DNA from: Candidatus Altarchaeota archaeon | Lineage (GTDB): Archaea > Altiarchaeota > Altiarchaeia > IMC4 > SCGC-AAA252-I15 | Assembly: GCA_026394745.1 (NCBI GenBank) | Contig: JAPKXP010000132.1 | Location: forward strand, 1 to 8,070 | Direction: 5' to 3' | DNA: 8,070 nucleotides | In this document: positions 1 through 6,634 of the stretch, piece by piece | Numbering within the stretch: position 1 is the first letter of the stretch | Layout: the number at the start of each line of letters is the position of its first letter | Position numbers and translations under genes: made by a program | Notes under the pieces: model-generated | Database searches by the model: none | What the model was told of the DNA's origin: nothing | What the model saw: only the letters and a program-made list of their open reading frames with translations

Positions 1-425
1 TCCTCAGTTGTCTTAGACAGCTCATCGCTCTCAGCGGCTGGATGCTGCTCTGCTAACTCCGGCTCCTTCGTCCTACCGGATATCATCTTCTCCCGCTGCT
101 CAAGCTCCCCGCGGCGCTGCTCCTTGACAATATCCTCCCGCTTTCTCAGTTCCTCCTCCTTCTTGGACAACCTTTCCTTTTCAGTCAGCGGGCGCTCTGG
201 CTCAGGCTCCTGCTGCGCCGAGGCTTCGAGTCCAGAAGACCCGGCAGCCGGAGCTTCCTCGCCCTGCTCGACGACGGCAATCTGGTCCCCTGAAGGAGCC
301 CTCCTCTTCCGCAGAATCGACGATAATATGGCGAGTATGAGATAAAGCATGAATAAAATCCCGATTACGAGAACCAGGATTAATACAACCTCCAGCAGCG
401 TTAGCTCGCTCATAAACTCGCTCAT
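1..425 (-). CDS. Membrane-anchored charged coiled-coil protein, 3' end beyond window
   Basis: I do not recognise a family. The minus-strand frame stays open for 141 codons from ATG 425 to the window edge, so the C-terminus is missing. Residues about 13-38 form one hydrophobic membrane segment (VVLILVLVIGILFMLYLILA and onward), followed at once by RKRR (39-42). By the positive-inside rule this puts the long C-terminal part in the cytoplasm. Residues 43-79 are Ala/Gly/Pro/Glu-rich and probably an unstructured linker. Residues 80-116 are dense in Lys, Glu and Arg with heptad-like Leu/Ile spacing (ERLSKKEEELRKRE), which suggests a coiled coil. An in-frame second ATG at 413 (codon 5) is an alternative start. 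No Shine-Dalgarno precedes either ATG, but a TATA-like element lies 34 nt upstream. It is divergent from the surface-protein gene. The single anchor plus coiled coil suggests a scaffold or envelope role, but that is inference. Confidence 0.7.
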   Translation of the reverse strand, partial: MSEFMSELTLLEVVLILVLVIGILFMLYLILAILSSILRKRRAPSGDQIAVVEQGEEAPAAGSSGLEASAQQEPEPERPLTEKERLSKKEEELRKREDIVKEQRRGELEQREKMISGRTKEPELAEQHPAAESDELSKTTE

Positions 426-454
426 TTTATGATAATTTATTATGATTGCGAGAG

Positions 455-463
455 TATATTATA
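455..463 (-). promoter_or_regulatory. Probable TATA box for the minus-strand membrane protein
   Basis: Read on the minus strand the sequence is TATAATATA. Its centre is 34 nt upstream of the ATG at 425, which would place transcription start about 8 nt before the start codon, given the usual archaeal TATA-to-start distance of about 25-27 nt. The absence of a Shine-Dalgarno fits a very short leader. Judged by eye only. Confidence 0.45.
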
Positions 464-527
464 GTAGGTGGTCGCGGGTATGGATTAAGGAATCCTGCAA
501 AGATTACTTTTCCTGCTCTCTCACACC

Positions 528-535
528 ATATTAAT
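528..535 (+). promoter_or_regulatory. Weak TATA-like element before the surface-protein gene
   Basis: The sequence ATATTAAT is centred about 31 nt before ATG 562. This suits a nearly leaderless transcript, and the A-rich stretch before the ATG (tagaaaataaa) has no Shine-Dalgarno. No convincing BRE is visible upstream, so the call rests on position and AT content. Confidence 0.3.
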
Positions 536-561
536 GAAACCACAAACCAATAGAAAATAAA

Positions 562-1971
562 ATGGAAAAAACACTCACACTCCTGGCGTTATTAACGCTA
601 CTCTGCCCGATAGGAAGCGCGCAAGACATACTGGAGGTAGAATGCTACTACAACACCAAAGGCGGGATAAACGGACTATACGTCGCCGACGTCAACGGAG
701 ACGGAGCCAAGGAAATAATAGCAGGCTCCTACGACGGATTCGTGTACCTGTTCGACGAATCGTGCACCAAACTATGGGAGTACTACGCGAAATGCCCAGT
801 CTACTCCGCATGGGGCGTTAAAATCAAAGACGACAACAGGACATACGCACTCGGAGGAAACTGCCAGCACGTAGCCCTCATAAACCCAAACGGAGAAGAC
901 GTATGGAAATACCACACAGGAAGCCAAGTGCAGCGGATTAGAACCGGAGACGTCAACGGCGACGGCCTAGAAGACATAATAACAGCATCCGAGACGGTGA
1001 GCGGCTCATCAAGCTCCCTCAACGTGATAAACGCCAGCGGAGACACGCTCTGGGCTGATACTTTCAAGGGAGCTCCGATGCACGCCGTAGAAGCATTAGA
1101 CTTAAACAACGACGGCTCTGACGAAGTCATCGCAGGAACAAGCAGCATCACAGCCTACTCAAGCTCCGGAGACACGCTCTGGAGCATGAAAGTCAACGGG
1201 AACGTCGAAGCCATAACGCACGCAGACATCAACGGCGACGGAGCACAGGAAATCCTGGTCGGCGCAAGGCCGACACTATACGTCCTGAATCCACAAGGAG
1301 GAATAATCTGGAGCTTTGACGGCGGAGGACAAATCGAAGACGTTTACACCTACGACTTGAACTCAGACGGGAAAAAAGAGGTTCTAGCAGCCTCGGACAA
1401 ACTCTACGCGCTCGACAACGCAGGCACCGTAATGTGGAGCTACAACACAGGAAACCAGATACACAAAGTCACCGCGCACGACCTTGACTCCGACGGCAGC
1501 GTCGAAGTCATCGCAGGCAGCGACATCATCTACGTCATAGGCCAGGAGGGCATACTATTATGGAAGTATCGCACATACAGGGACGTGACAGGCCTCATCG
1601 TGGACGCAGGAGAAAAAACCAGACTTATAGCAAGCGCCCTAGACAGGAACGTCTACGTCTTCAAAGCATCGCAAAAGATGCCCTACAACGTGACAGTCCC
1701 CTTCGTGACCACAACGTCGATCATGCAGGAGACAACGTCGACCATCGCAACGATAGTCACGGGCACGACGCTAACAAACTACTCAACCACCACGCACACA
1801 ATCAGGATGCCGTTCAGCAAAACAACGACGACAACGCCCTACGAGACTTCGACAACGCAAGAAATTCAGACAGAAGAGGGAGTAGGAAACCTTCTTTTAA
1901 TCATGCTAACAATAATAATTCTCCTAGTAGTCATATACTACGTCTCAAACAAGATAAGGGGGTTAAGCTAA
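562..1971 (+). CDS. Secreted FG-GAP/PQQ-like beta-propeller protein with Thr-rich stalk and C-terminal membrane anchor
   Basis: A 469-residue cell-surface protein. Residues 1-20 look like a signal peptide ending in GSA before Q21. Six clear calcium-loop motifs of the FG-GAP/VCBS type follow: DVNGDG at 43 and 130, DLNNDG at 180, DINGDG at 222, DLNSDG at 265 and DLDSDG at 307, each followed by an (E/D)-(V/I)-(I/L)-x-(A/G) strand. Two degenerate copies near 89 and 348 complete a set of about eight blades spaced 40-50 residues apart. A recurring Trp (LWEY, VWKY, TLWA, TLWS, IIWS, VMWS, LLWK) sits between blades, as in PQQ-type propellers. Residues about 375-435 are Thr-rich, a likely glycosylated stalk; NVT (376) and NYS (406) are possible N-glycosylation sites. 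Residues about 441-461 form a membrane helix followed by NKIRG. The propeller therefore faces outside. It may bind ligand or protein, or support adhesion; the substrate is unknown and no catalytic residues are evident. It ends 2 nt before the RPA gene, so the two are probably co-transcribed. Confidence 0.88.
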   Translation: MEKTLTLLALLTLLCPIGSAQDILEVECYYNTKGGINGLYVADVNGDGAKEIIAGSYDGFVYLFDESCTKLWEYYAKCPVYSAWGVKIKDDNRTYALGGNCQHVALINPNGEDVWKYHTGSQVQRIRTGDVNGDGLEDIITASETVSGSSSSLNVINASGDTLWADTFKGAPMHAVEALDLNNDGSDEVIAGTSSITAYSSSGDTLWSMKVNGNVEAITHADINGDGAQEILVGARPTLYVLNPQGGIIWSFDGGGQIEDVYTYDLNSDGKKEVLAASDKLYALDNAGTVMWSYNTGNQIHKVTAHDLDSDGSVEVIAGSDIIYVIGQEGILLWKYRTYRDVTGLIVDAGEKTRLIASALDRNVYVFKASQKMPYNVTVPFVTTTSIMQETTSTIATIVTGTTLTNYSTTTHTIRMPFSKTTTTTPYETSTTQEIQTEEGVGNLLLIMLTIIILLVVIYYVSNKIRGLS

Positions 1972-1973
1972 AG

Positions 1974-3602
1974 ATGGATGATGTTGAAGAACTCGTGAAA
2001 AAGGTTTCAAGCGAAAGCGGCAAGAGCGCCGAAGAAATAAAGAAAAAGATTGCTGAGAGGAAAGAGAAGACTCACGGACTACTGTCGGACTACGGGGCGC
2101 TATACGCCGTCGCAAAAGAGTACGGGATAGACCTCAACGAGCGCGAACTACAAGCAACAAACATCTCAGAACTGAAACCCCTAAGCTCAGTCAACGTCAT
2201 AGGCAAAGTCAAAACCGTCTTCTCCGCAAGAGAATTCACCAAGAAGGACGGCAGCAACGGAAAATTCGCGAGCGCAGTCATCATAGACGAGACAGGGGAA
2301 ACTAGAATCGTAATGTGGGACCAGAACAGCGACGTCGTGAAAAAGCTGCACATAGGCGACATACTGCTCGTGAAAAACGGGTACGTGAAGGACAACCAAG
2401 GAAGGATTGAAGTCCACGCCGGAGGAATCTCAACACTGACAGTCAACCCGCCGAACGTGAAGATAAAACTCCCGGAGATAGAGGAGAAGATAGACCAGAT
2501 AAAAAGCCTTAATGAAGGCAACCCAGGAGTCAACATAATCTGCAGGGTAACGAACCTTTACCCCAGCACAGAATTCTCGCGCGCAGACGGCTCCACAGGA
2601 AAACGGGCTTCATTCACAGCCCAAGACGAGTCCGGGACGATAAGAGTAGTCCTATGGGACAACGCAACGTCCATGGAGATGAAGGAAGGCGACATAATAA
2701 AAATCGAGAACGGATACACGAGAACCGGACTCAACAGCGAAGTCGAACTGCAGGCAGGAAACAAGAGCAGGATAATAAAAAGCGACGCAAAACTCAAACT
2801 ACCTAAACTCGAGCCGAGCAAACAGCAGGGAGGGCTAATAAAAATCGCGGAGATAACGCCGGACATAAGAAACCTAACAGTCGAAGCTAGAGTGATGAAA
2901 GTCTACGAGCCGAGGGAATACTCAAAAGGAAGCATGGCATCGCTCGTCGTAGGAGACGCCACAGGAACGACAAGGGTAGTGCTCTGGGACGACAAGTCCG
3001 CAATCGCAAAAGAGCTTTCAGTCGGCGACTCCATAAGAATCAAGAACGCCTATTCGCGCGCGAACATGAACAACGAGCCTGAAGTGCACGTCGGAAAGTT
3101 CGGCGAGATAACAGTCGACTCCACGATAAAAGTGCCTTCGCTCGACGACATCAGCATCTCGCTGACAGAAGAAAAGAAAATCGCGGACCTGGAGATAAAC
3201 GACCGCTTCATAAAAGTAACAGGCAAAATCGTAGACATCGAAGACAGGCCGCTGGTCTACATGACATGCCCCGAATGCAACAAGAAAACCCAGAACCTCG
3301 GCGGCGAATGGATGTGCGAGTCATGCGGAATGATAGACCCAAACCCCAACATGGTAGCCTCCATAGTGGTGGAAGACGACACCGGAAACATAAGGGCTAT
3401 CGCGTTCAAGGACAAAGCAGAAAAAATCATGGGCATGGACATCGAGGAAGCCATGAACATGATCGGCGAAACGCAAGACGAAGGCTCGCCGTTAAAGCAG
3501 GTCCGCGAGAAGCTCGCAGGAAAGAAGATTACGCTAACCGGGAAAGTAAACTACAACGACTTCTCAGACCAGCTGGAGTTCATAATAGACGAAGTAATCT
3601 AA
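1974..3602 (+). CDS. rpa: Replication protein A, archaeal single-stranded DNA-binding protein (multi-OB fold with zinc finger)
   Basis: A 542-residue ssDNA-binding protein expected to coat ssDNA in replication, repair and recombination. Residues 1-65 are helical (VEELVKKVSSESGKSAEEIKKK, then GALYAVAKEYGI), resembling the N-terminal domain of euryarchaeal RPAs. Three similar OB folds follow at about 68-157, 186-270 and 293-382. Each has the pattern xxxREF/TEF/REY, a D-E/A-T/S-G-x-x-R-(I/V)-V-(M/L)-W-D strand, and x-x-G-D-x-(I/L)-x-(I/V)-x-N-(G/A)-Y. The fourth OB fold, about 405-542, holds a zinc motif C432-x2-C435-x12-C448-x2-C451, as in Methanocaldococcus-type RPA. The ATG at 1974 is chosen because N-terminal homology starts there, 2 nt after the surface-protein stop. 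GGGGG at 1958-1962 is a possible but rather distant Shine-Dalgarno (11 nt spacing). The frame stays open upstream to 1560, but that part is a His/Asn/Asp-rich shadow of the Thr-rich stalk. The gene converges with DUF63, leaving only 6 nt between stops. Confidence 0.93.
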   Translation: MDDVEELVKKVSSESGKSAEEIKKKIAERKEKTHGLLSDYGALYAVAKEYGIDLNERELQATNISELKPLSSVNVIGKVKTVFSAREFTKKDGSNGKFASAVIIDETGETRIVMWDQNSDVVKKLHIGDILLVKNGYVKDNQGRIEVHAGGISTLTVNPPNVKIKLPEIEEKIDQIKSLNEGNPGVNIICRVTNLYPSTEFSRADGSTGKRASFTAQDESGTIRVVLWDNATSMEMKEGDIIKIENGYTRTGLNSEVELQAGNKSRIIKSDAKLKLPKLEPSKQQGGLIKIAEITPDIRNLTVEARVMKVYEPREYSKGSMASLVVGDATGTTRVVLWDDKSAIAKELSVGDSIRIKNAYSRANMNNEPEVHVGKFGEITVDSTIKVPSLDDISISLTEEKKIADLEINDRFIKVTGKIVDIEDRPLVYMTCPECNKKTQNLGGEWMCESCGMIDPNPNMVASIVVEDDTGNIRAIAFKDKAEKIMGMDIEEAMNMIGETQDEGSPLKQVREKLAGKKITLTGKVNYNDFSDQLEFIIDEVI

Positions 3603-3608
3603 AGCTTT

Positions 3609-4433
3609 TCAACTGAGGAGCATCAGCACGGTGTTCCTTATCGCCGGGCCAAGCCCGATTATTATTATGACCAGCTTGATGAACCTCCTACCGAACTCGT
3701 CATTCTTCATCTCCTTGTCGACGAGGTAGAGCGCAGGCAGAACGACAAGAGCCTTCAACGGAAACATCACTGCAGCGGTGTTGAGCATGCCGATGAAGTA
3801 GTTGGGCACCACATGCTGCTCGACGTTATGGTAGAAGTCTATGCCGACGAAGGTCGTGCTCGCGTCAAGAAGGTGGGCTAAAGCCACCATGTAATTCCTC
3901 TCATGCCACAAGAAACCCAACCTGAACAATTTCATCGACAAAAAGAGGAGGCCCGACACGACCGCAAAAGAGACTAGTATGAGCACCAGCGGCTCAAAAC
4001 TCTTCACGTTAGACAATATCAAGTAAAGGTTATACAGGAATAACAGCGAACCCAAAGAAAACATAACCTTGTGATAAGGCACCTTAAAACGCCTCTGCAG
4101 AAGGAGCGAGAAAACAAGGCACGACGAAGTCAGGAAAAACATCGTGAAATAAATCCACGGAGAAACGAGATAGAAATTCTGCGGGTAAACCGAATGCCCG
4201 GCATACAACCCGAAGCCGTGGTCGACCAGCTCGCGAGTAGACGCGCCGTAAAGAATGAAGGGAACGAGAGACAAAACGAAATTCAAGTCAATCCTAGGGA
4301 TAAAACATTTCATCCTGGGAATCAAGTAAAAGACAGTCACCCCCAAGAAAAGGCCATACGTAAGCGTGTTGACAATGTTGTAGCCGGGGACCACATAATA
4401 CCTGTAAAAAAAATCCGCAAGTAAATCAAACAT
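3609..4433 (-). CDS. DUF63 family polytopic membrane protein
   Basis: A 274-residue integral membrane protein that I recognise as DUF63 (PF01889), an almost exclusively archaeal family without an established function. About seven to eight hydrophobic segments are visible, near 18-38, 49-65, 90-112, 120-141, 147-167, 212-238 and 250-270, plus a weaker one near 182-197. Family hallmarks are GYNIVNTLTYG (17-27), a polar membrane motif HLLDASTTFVGIDF (187-200), EQHVVP (205-210), FPLKALVVLP (224-233) and the C-terminal KLVIIIIGLGPAIRN (253-267). Conserved His, Asp and Glu inside or next to membrane segments could form an active or ion-binding site; this is inference. I chose ATG 4433 over an in-frame GTG at 4454, because the likely TATA box lies 30 nt before the ATG and overlaps the region immediately upstream of the GTG. 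It is convergent with RPA and divergent from uL3, so it appears to be its own transcription unit. Confidence 0.88.
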   Translation of the reverse strand: MFDLLADFFYRYYVVPGYNIVNTLTYGLFLGVTVFYLIPRMKCFIPRIDLNFVLSLVPFILYGASTRELVDHGFGLYAGHSVYPQNFYLVSPWIYFTMFFLTSSCLVFSLLLQRRFKVPYHKVMFSLGSLLFLYNLYLILSNVKSFEPLVLILVSFAVVSGLLFLSMKLFRLGFLWHERNYMVALAHLLDASTTFVGIDFYHNVEQHVVPNYFIGMLNTAAVMFPLKALVVLPALYLVDKEMKNDEFGRRFIKLVIIIIGLGPAIRNTVLMLLS

Positions 4434-4456
4434 CTTTATTTTTATATAATACACTG

Positions 4457-4469
4457 CTTATAATATAAG
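4457..4469 (-). promoter_or_regulatory. TATA box for DUF63 gene, nearly palindromic
   Basis: On the minus strand the sequence is CTTATATTATAAG, a 6-bp inverted repeat around one central base. Its centre is 30 nt before ATG 4433, consistent with a leaderless or near-leaderless transcript. No Shine-Dalgarno precedes the ATG. A second AT-rich run (TTATATAA, within 4442-4450) lies too close to the ATG to be the box for that start. Confidence 0.5.
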
Positions 4470-4545
4470 GCAGTTTTGATTTAGACTGCTATTCTGGTCA
4501 CAGGATGGTTTAGGTGATGTAGAGTAGCGTATGGACTGAGCATTG

Positions 4546-4568
4546 CTTTATAAGCTATCTTTACATAA
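4546..4568 (+). promoter_or_regulatory. Promoter of the ribosomal protein operon (two candidate TATA boxes)
   Basis: CTTTATAAG at 4546-4554 is a good archaeal TATA match but is centred 47 nt before ATG 4597, implying a leader of about 20 nt. CTTTACATAA at 4559-4568 is a weaker match, but its centre is about 32 nt before the ATG, the spacing seen for the other first genes here. The bases just before the ATG (cagtcccataaaca) contain no Shine-Dalgarno. Which box is used cannot be decided from sequence alone. Confidence 0.5.
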
Positions 4569-4596
4569 TTCTTAAACCATTTCAGTCCCATAAACA

Positions 4597-5586
4597 ATGG
4601 CGAGACACAACAAACCGCACGCAGGCTCGCTTGCGTACATACCAAAGAAGAGGGCAAAGAGCATAAAGCCCAGGATTCACACTTGGCCCCAGAACGGAAA
4701 AGCCATGCTCTTAGGGTTCAGCGCCTACAAGGCAGGCATGACCCACGCCATAGCAGTCGACGACAGGAAGACCGGCCCAACGGCAGGTATGGAAGTGTGT
4801 CTCCCCGTCACAATACTCGAAGCCCCGCCGATGAAGGTCGTGGGAGTGAGAGTCTACTCAAAGGGCTACGAAGGCTCTGAGACGTTCACTGACATATGGT
4901 GCGAGAACCCGGAAGACAACATAAAAAAGAAGATAAGCCTGCCCAAGAAGACGGAAACCCAAAAGAGGCTTGAAGCGCTCAAGAAGGAGATGGGCTCCGT
5001 CAGCGACATCAGGATAATAACATATACGCAGCCCTACAGGACGAACATGCCCAAAAAAACGCCAGACGTGAACGAAATCGCCTTGGGCGGGACGACACAG
5101 GAAAAACTCGATTACGCCACTAAAGTCCTCGGAAAGGAATTAACTGTCCGCGACGCTTTTTCTGAAAAACAATTCATCGACGTCACATCCGTAACCAAGG
5201 GCAAAGGATTCCAAGGAAACATACGGAGGTACGGCGTAAAAAAGCAGCCAAGGAAATCCACGAAAAAGAGGAGGCACATAGGAACAGGCGGCGCATGGAC
5301 CCCATCCAAGAAGATGTGGACTGAACACCAGCCAGGCCAACTCGGCTTCTTCACCAGGACGGAATACAACAAATTCATAGTCAAGATAGGCGACAACGGC
5401 ATTGAAGTCACGCCTAAAGGCGGCTTCCTAAGGTACGGGCCAGTCCAGAACACATACATCATGGTGTACGGAAGCGTTCCAGGGCCGGCAAAGAGGATTA
5501 TCAGAATCACGCACCCGAGGAGGACTCACAAGCCGTTGGACCTGACGGTAAAACGCATAGACACTTCATCCAAGCAAGGAGCATAA
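4597..5586 (+). CDS. rpl3: 50S ribosomal protein uL3 (L3), archaeal type
   Basis: 329 residues, close to the usual archaeal length. uL3 is an early-assembling large-subunit protein whose central extension reaches the peptidyl transferase centre. The N-terminus (MARHNKPHAGSLAYIPKKRA) is the archaeal/eukaryal form, rich in basic residues for rRNA binding. GFSAYKAGMTH (40-50), TQPYRTNMPKK (144-154) and VTKGKGFQGN (199-208) are typical. The central tip GAWTPSKKMW spans 232-241, with W234 matching the tryptophan at the tip of the extension in yeast L3; the RTEYNK motif follows at 254-259. It opens the ribosomal operon and has no Shine-Dalgarno. Its stop at 5584-5586 is one base from the uL4 start, and AAGGAG for uL4 lies within its last codons. 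The gene appears complete. Confidence 0.97.
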   Translation: MARHNKPHAGSLAYIPKKRAKSIKPRIHTWPQNGKAMLLGFSAYKAGMTHAIAVDDRKTGPTAGMEVCLPVTILEAPPMKVVGVRVYSKGYEGSETFTDIWCENPEDNIKKKISLPKKTETQKRLEALKKEMGSVSDIRIITYTQPYRTNMPKKTPDVNEIALGGTTQEKLDYATKVLGKELTVRDAFSEKQFIDVTSVTKGKGFQGNIRRYGVKKQPRKSTKKRRHIGTGGAWTPSKKMWTEHQPGQLGFFTRTEYNKFIVKIGDNGIEVTPKGGFLRYGPVQNTYIMVYGSVPGPAKRIIRITHPRRTHKPLDLTVKRIDTSSKQGA

Positions 5587-5587
5587 A

Positions 5588-6379
5588 ATGGTCAACGTAT
5601 ACTCGATAAAGGGGGAGGCTAAGGGGAAGGCGAACCTGCCGAAGGTCTTCAGCACCCCGTACAGGCCGGACCTCATACAAAAGAGCGTCGTCTCCGAGGA
5701 GTCCGCCTTAAGGCAGAGATACTCAAACAACCCTAAGGCAGGATTCGGAACCAGCGCAGACTACTTTGGAGCAAGAAGCAAGGGCGGTTCCTGGAGGCAG
5801 ACAATCAACAAGGGTATGAGCAGGCTCCCAAGGGAGAAGCCGGGCGGAGGAGGCCTCGGACGCGTTAGAATCGTTCCTCAATCTAAGGGCGGCCACAGGT
5901 CGCACCCGCCGAAAGGCAGAGACTACACCAAAAAGATTAACAATAAGGAGTACGAGCTAGCTCTCAAGTCAGCGGTCTCCGCTGCGAAAGACAAGGAGCT
6001 CGTCTCATCCAGAGGACACACCATAGACAAGTTGAGCGAACTGCCTCTCGTATTCGAAGACTCAATAGAGAAAGTATCCAAGACTAAGGAGCTTAAAGAC
6101 GCCCTCAAGGCCATCGGACTGCAAGCCGAACTCGAGAGAGTCGAAATCAAGAAGAGGGAGGGCAGGTCTGAACTCAGAAGCAGAGGCAGGAAAGTCAAGA
6201 AGAGCATGCTCATTATAGTGAACGAAGACAAAGGCGTGATAAAGGCGGCGGCAAACATACCAGGAGTGGACGCGGTGAAAATAAGCGACCTGAAGGTCAG
6301 CCAGCTCGCCCCCGGAGCGAAAGCAGGAAGACTCACTGTGTGGAGCGAATCCGCCTTGAAGAAGATTGGTGAAAGATGA
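5588..6379 (+). CDS. rpl4: 50S ribosomal protein uL4 (L4), archaeal type
   Basis: 263 residues, normal for archaeal L4 (L1e in older eukaryotic naming). uL4 binds 23S rRNA and sends a long loop to the constriction of the peptide exit tunnel. That loop corresponds to about residues 50-112 and contains GTSADYFGARSKGGSWRQ (54-71), a Gly-rich stretch GGGGLGRVRIVPQ (86-98) and KGGHRSHPPKG (100-110), the archaeal form of the basic motif. The globular part includes IDKLSELPLVFEDSIEK (146-162) and the C-terminal KKSMLIIVNEDKGV (204-217). The start at 5588 has AAGGAG at 5576-5581, six bases upstream, inside the uL3 coding region. The 3' end overlaps the uL23 start as ATGA, so translation of the two is probably coupled. 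Confidence 0.96.
   Translation: MVNVYSIKGEAKGKANLPKVFSTPYRPDLIQKSVVSEESALRQRYSNNPKAGFGTSADYFGARSKGGSWRQTINKGMSRLPREKPGGGGLGRVRIVPQSKGGHRSHPPKGRDYTKKINNKEYELALKSAVSAAKDKELVSSRGHTIDKLSELPLVFEDSIEKVSKTKELKDALKAIGLQAELERVEIKKREGRSELRSRGRKVKKSMLIIVNEDKGVIKAAANIPGVDAVKISDLKVSQLAPGAKAGRLTVWSESALKKIGER
6368..6372 (+). promoter_or_regulatory. Shine-Dalgarno of uL23
   Basis: GGTGA, the typical archaeal ribosome-binding sequence, lies in the last codons of uL4, 3 nt before the ATG at 6376. With the ATGA stop/start overlap it supports coupled translation of uL23 from the uL4 message. Confidence 0.6.
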
Positions 6380-6633
6380 ACCCGCAAGAGATAATACTAT
6401 ACCCGCTGATGGGCGAGAAAGCCACCATGATGAGGGACAAAAACATCCTAACTTTCGTAGTCAGCAAGGAATCCAGGAAGAAGGAGGTCAAGAACGCCGT
6501 GGAGGAATTGTACAAAGTGAAGGTGACTTCGGTAAACATAATCAACACTACGGAGGGCAAAAAGAAAGCCCACGTAAGACTAGACTCAAAGTATTCCGCA
6601 GAAGAGATTGCAACACAACTGGGAGTAATATAA
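6376..6633 (+). CDS. rpl23: 50S ribosomal protein uL23 (L23)
   Basis: 85 residues, the usual length of archaeal L23, which lacks the longer bacterial loop. The protein sits at the outer rim of the exit tunnel and is the main docking site for SRP and other nascent-chain factors. The visible family pattern is ILYPLMGEKATMMRDKNILTFVV near the N-terminus (bacterial and archaeal L23 have P-x-x-(T/S)-E-K here, reading PLMGEK), then KKEVKNAVEELYKVKVTSVNI (35-55), then a shortened loop EGKKKAHVRL, and a final helix SAEEIATQLGVI. The start is fixed by GGTGA and by the 4-nt overlap with uL4. The stop is one base before the uL2 start. Confidence 0.95.
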   Translation: MNPQEIILYPLMGEKATMMRDKNILTFVVSKESRKKEVKNAVEELYKVKVTSVNIINTTEGKKKAHVRLDSKYSAEEIATQLGVI

Positions 6634-6634
6634 G

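Larger units (their letters stand above)
4434..4596. other. Divergent intergenic region between DUF63 and uL3
   Basis: 163 bp holding the DUF63 promoter at its left end and the uL3 promoter at its right. The roughly 75 bases between 4471 and 4545 are less AT-rich. I found no open reading frame, no tRNA-like fold and only trivial inverted repeats in them. Confidence 0.6.

Noticed and set aside
124..345. Plus-strand Ser-rich open frame of 73 codons.
   Set aside because: It is antisense to the Glu/Lys/Arg-rich minus-strand gene; Ser runs are the expected shadow of such codons, and no promoter or ribosome-binding site precedes it.
1560..1973. The RPA reading frame stays open 138 codons upstream, giving a His/Asn/Asp-rich N-terminal extension.
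   Set aside because: It is the shifted reading of the Thr-rich stalk (ACN-rich codons) and the end of the surface protein. RPA homology starts at the ATG at 1974, just after the surface-protein stop.
3603..3609. TTTT at 3606-3609 between the convergent RPA and DUF63 stops as a terminator.
   Set aside because: Only four T's and no hairpin are present in a 6-nt gap; too little to call a terminator.
4434..4454. GTG at 4454 as an earlier DUF63 start, adding VYYIKIK.
   Set aside because: It begins immediately downstream of the probable TATA box, so it would probably lie outside the transcript. The ATG at 4433 has proper spacing, and family homology begins after it.
4471..4545. Possible tRNA or structured leader upstream of uL3.
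   Set aside because: No cloverleaf arms, T-loop consensus or strong inverted repeats were found; the only pairings seen are 4-bp arms such as CAGT/ACTG at 4471-4488.
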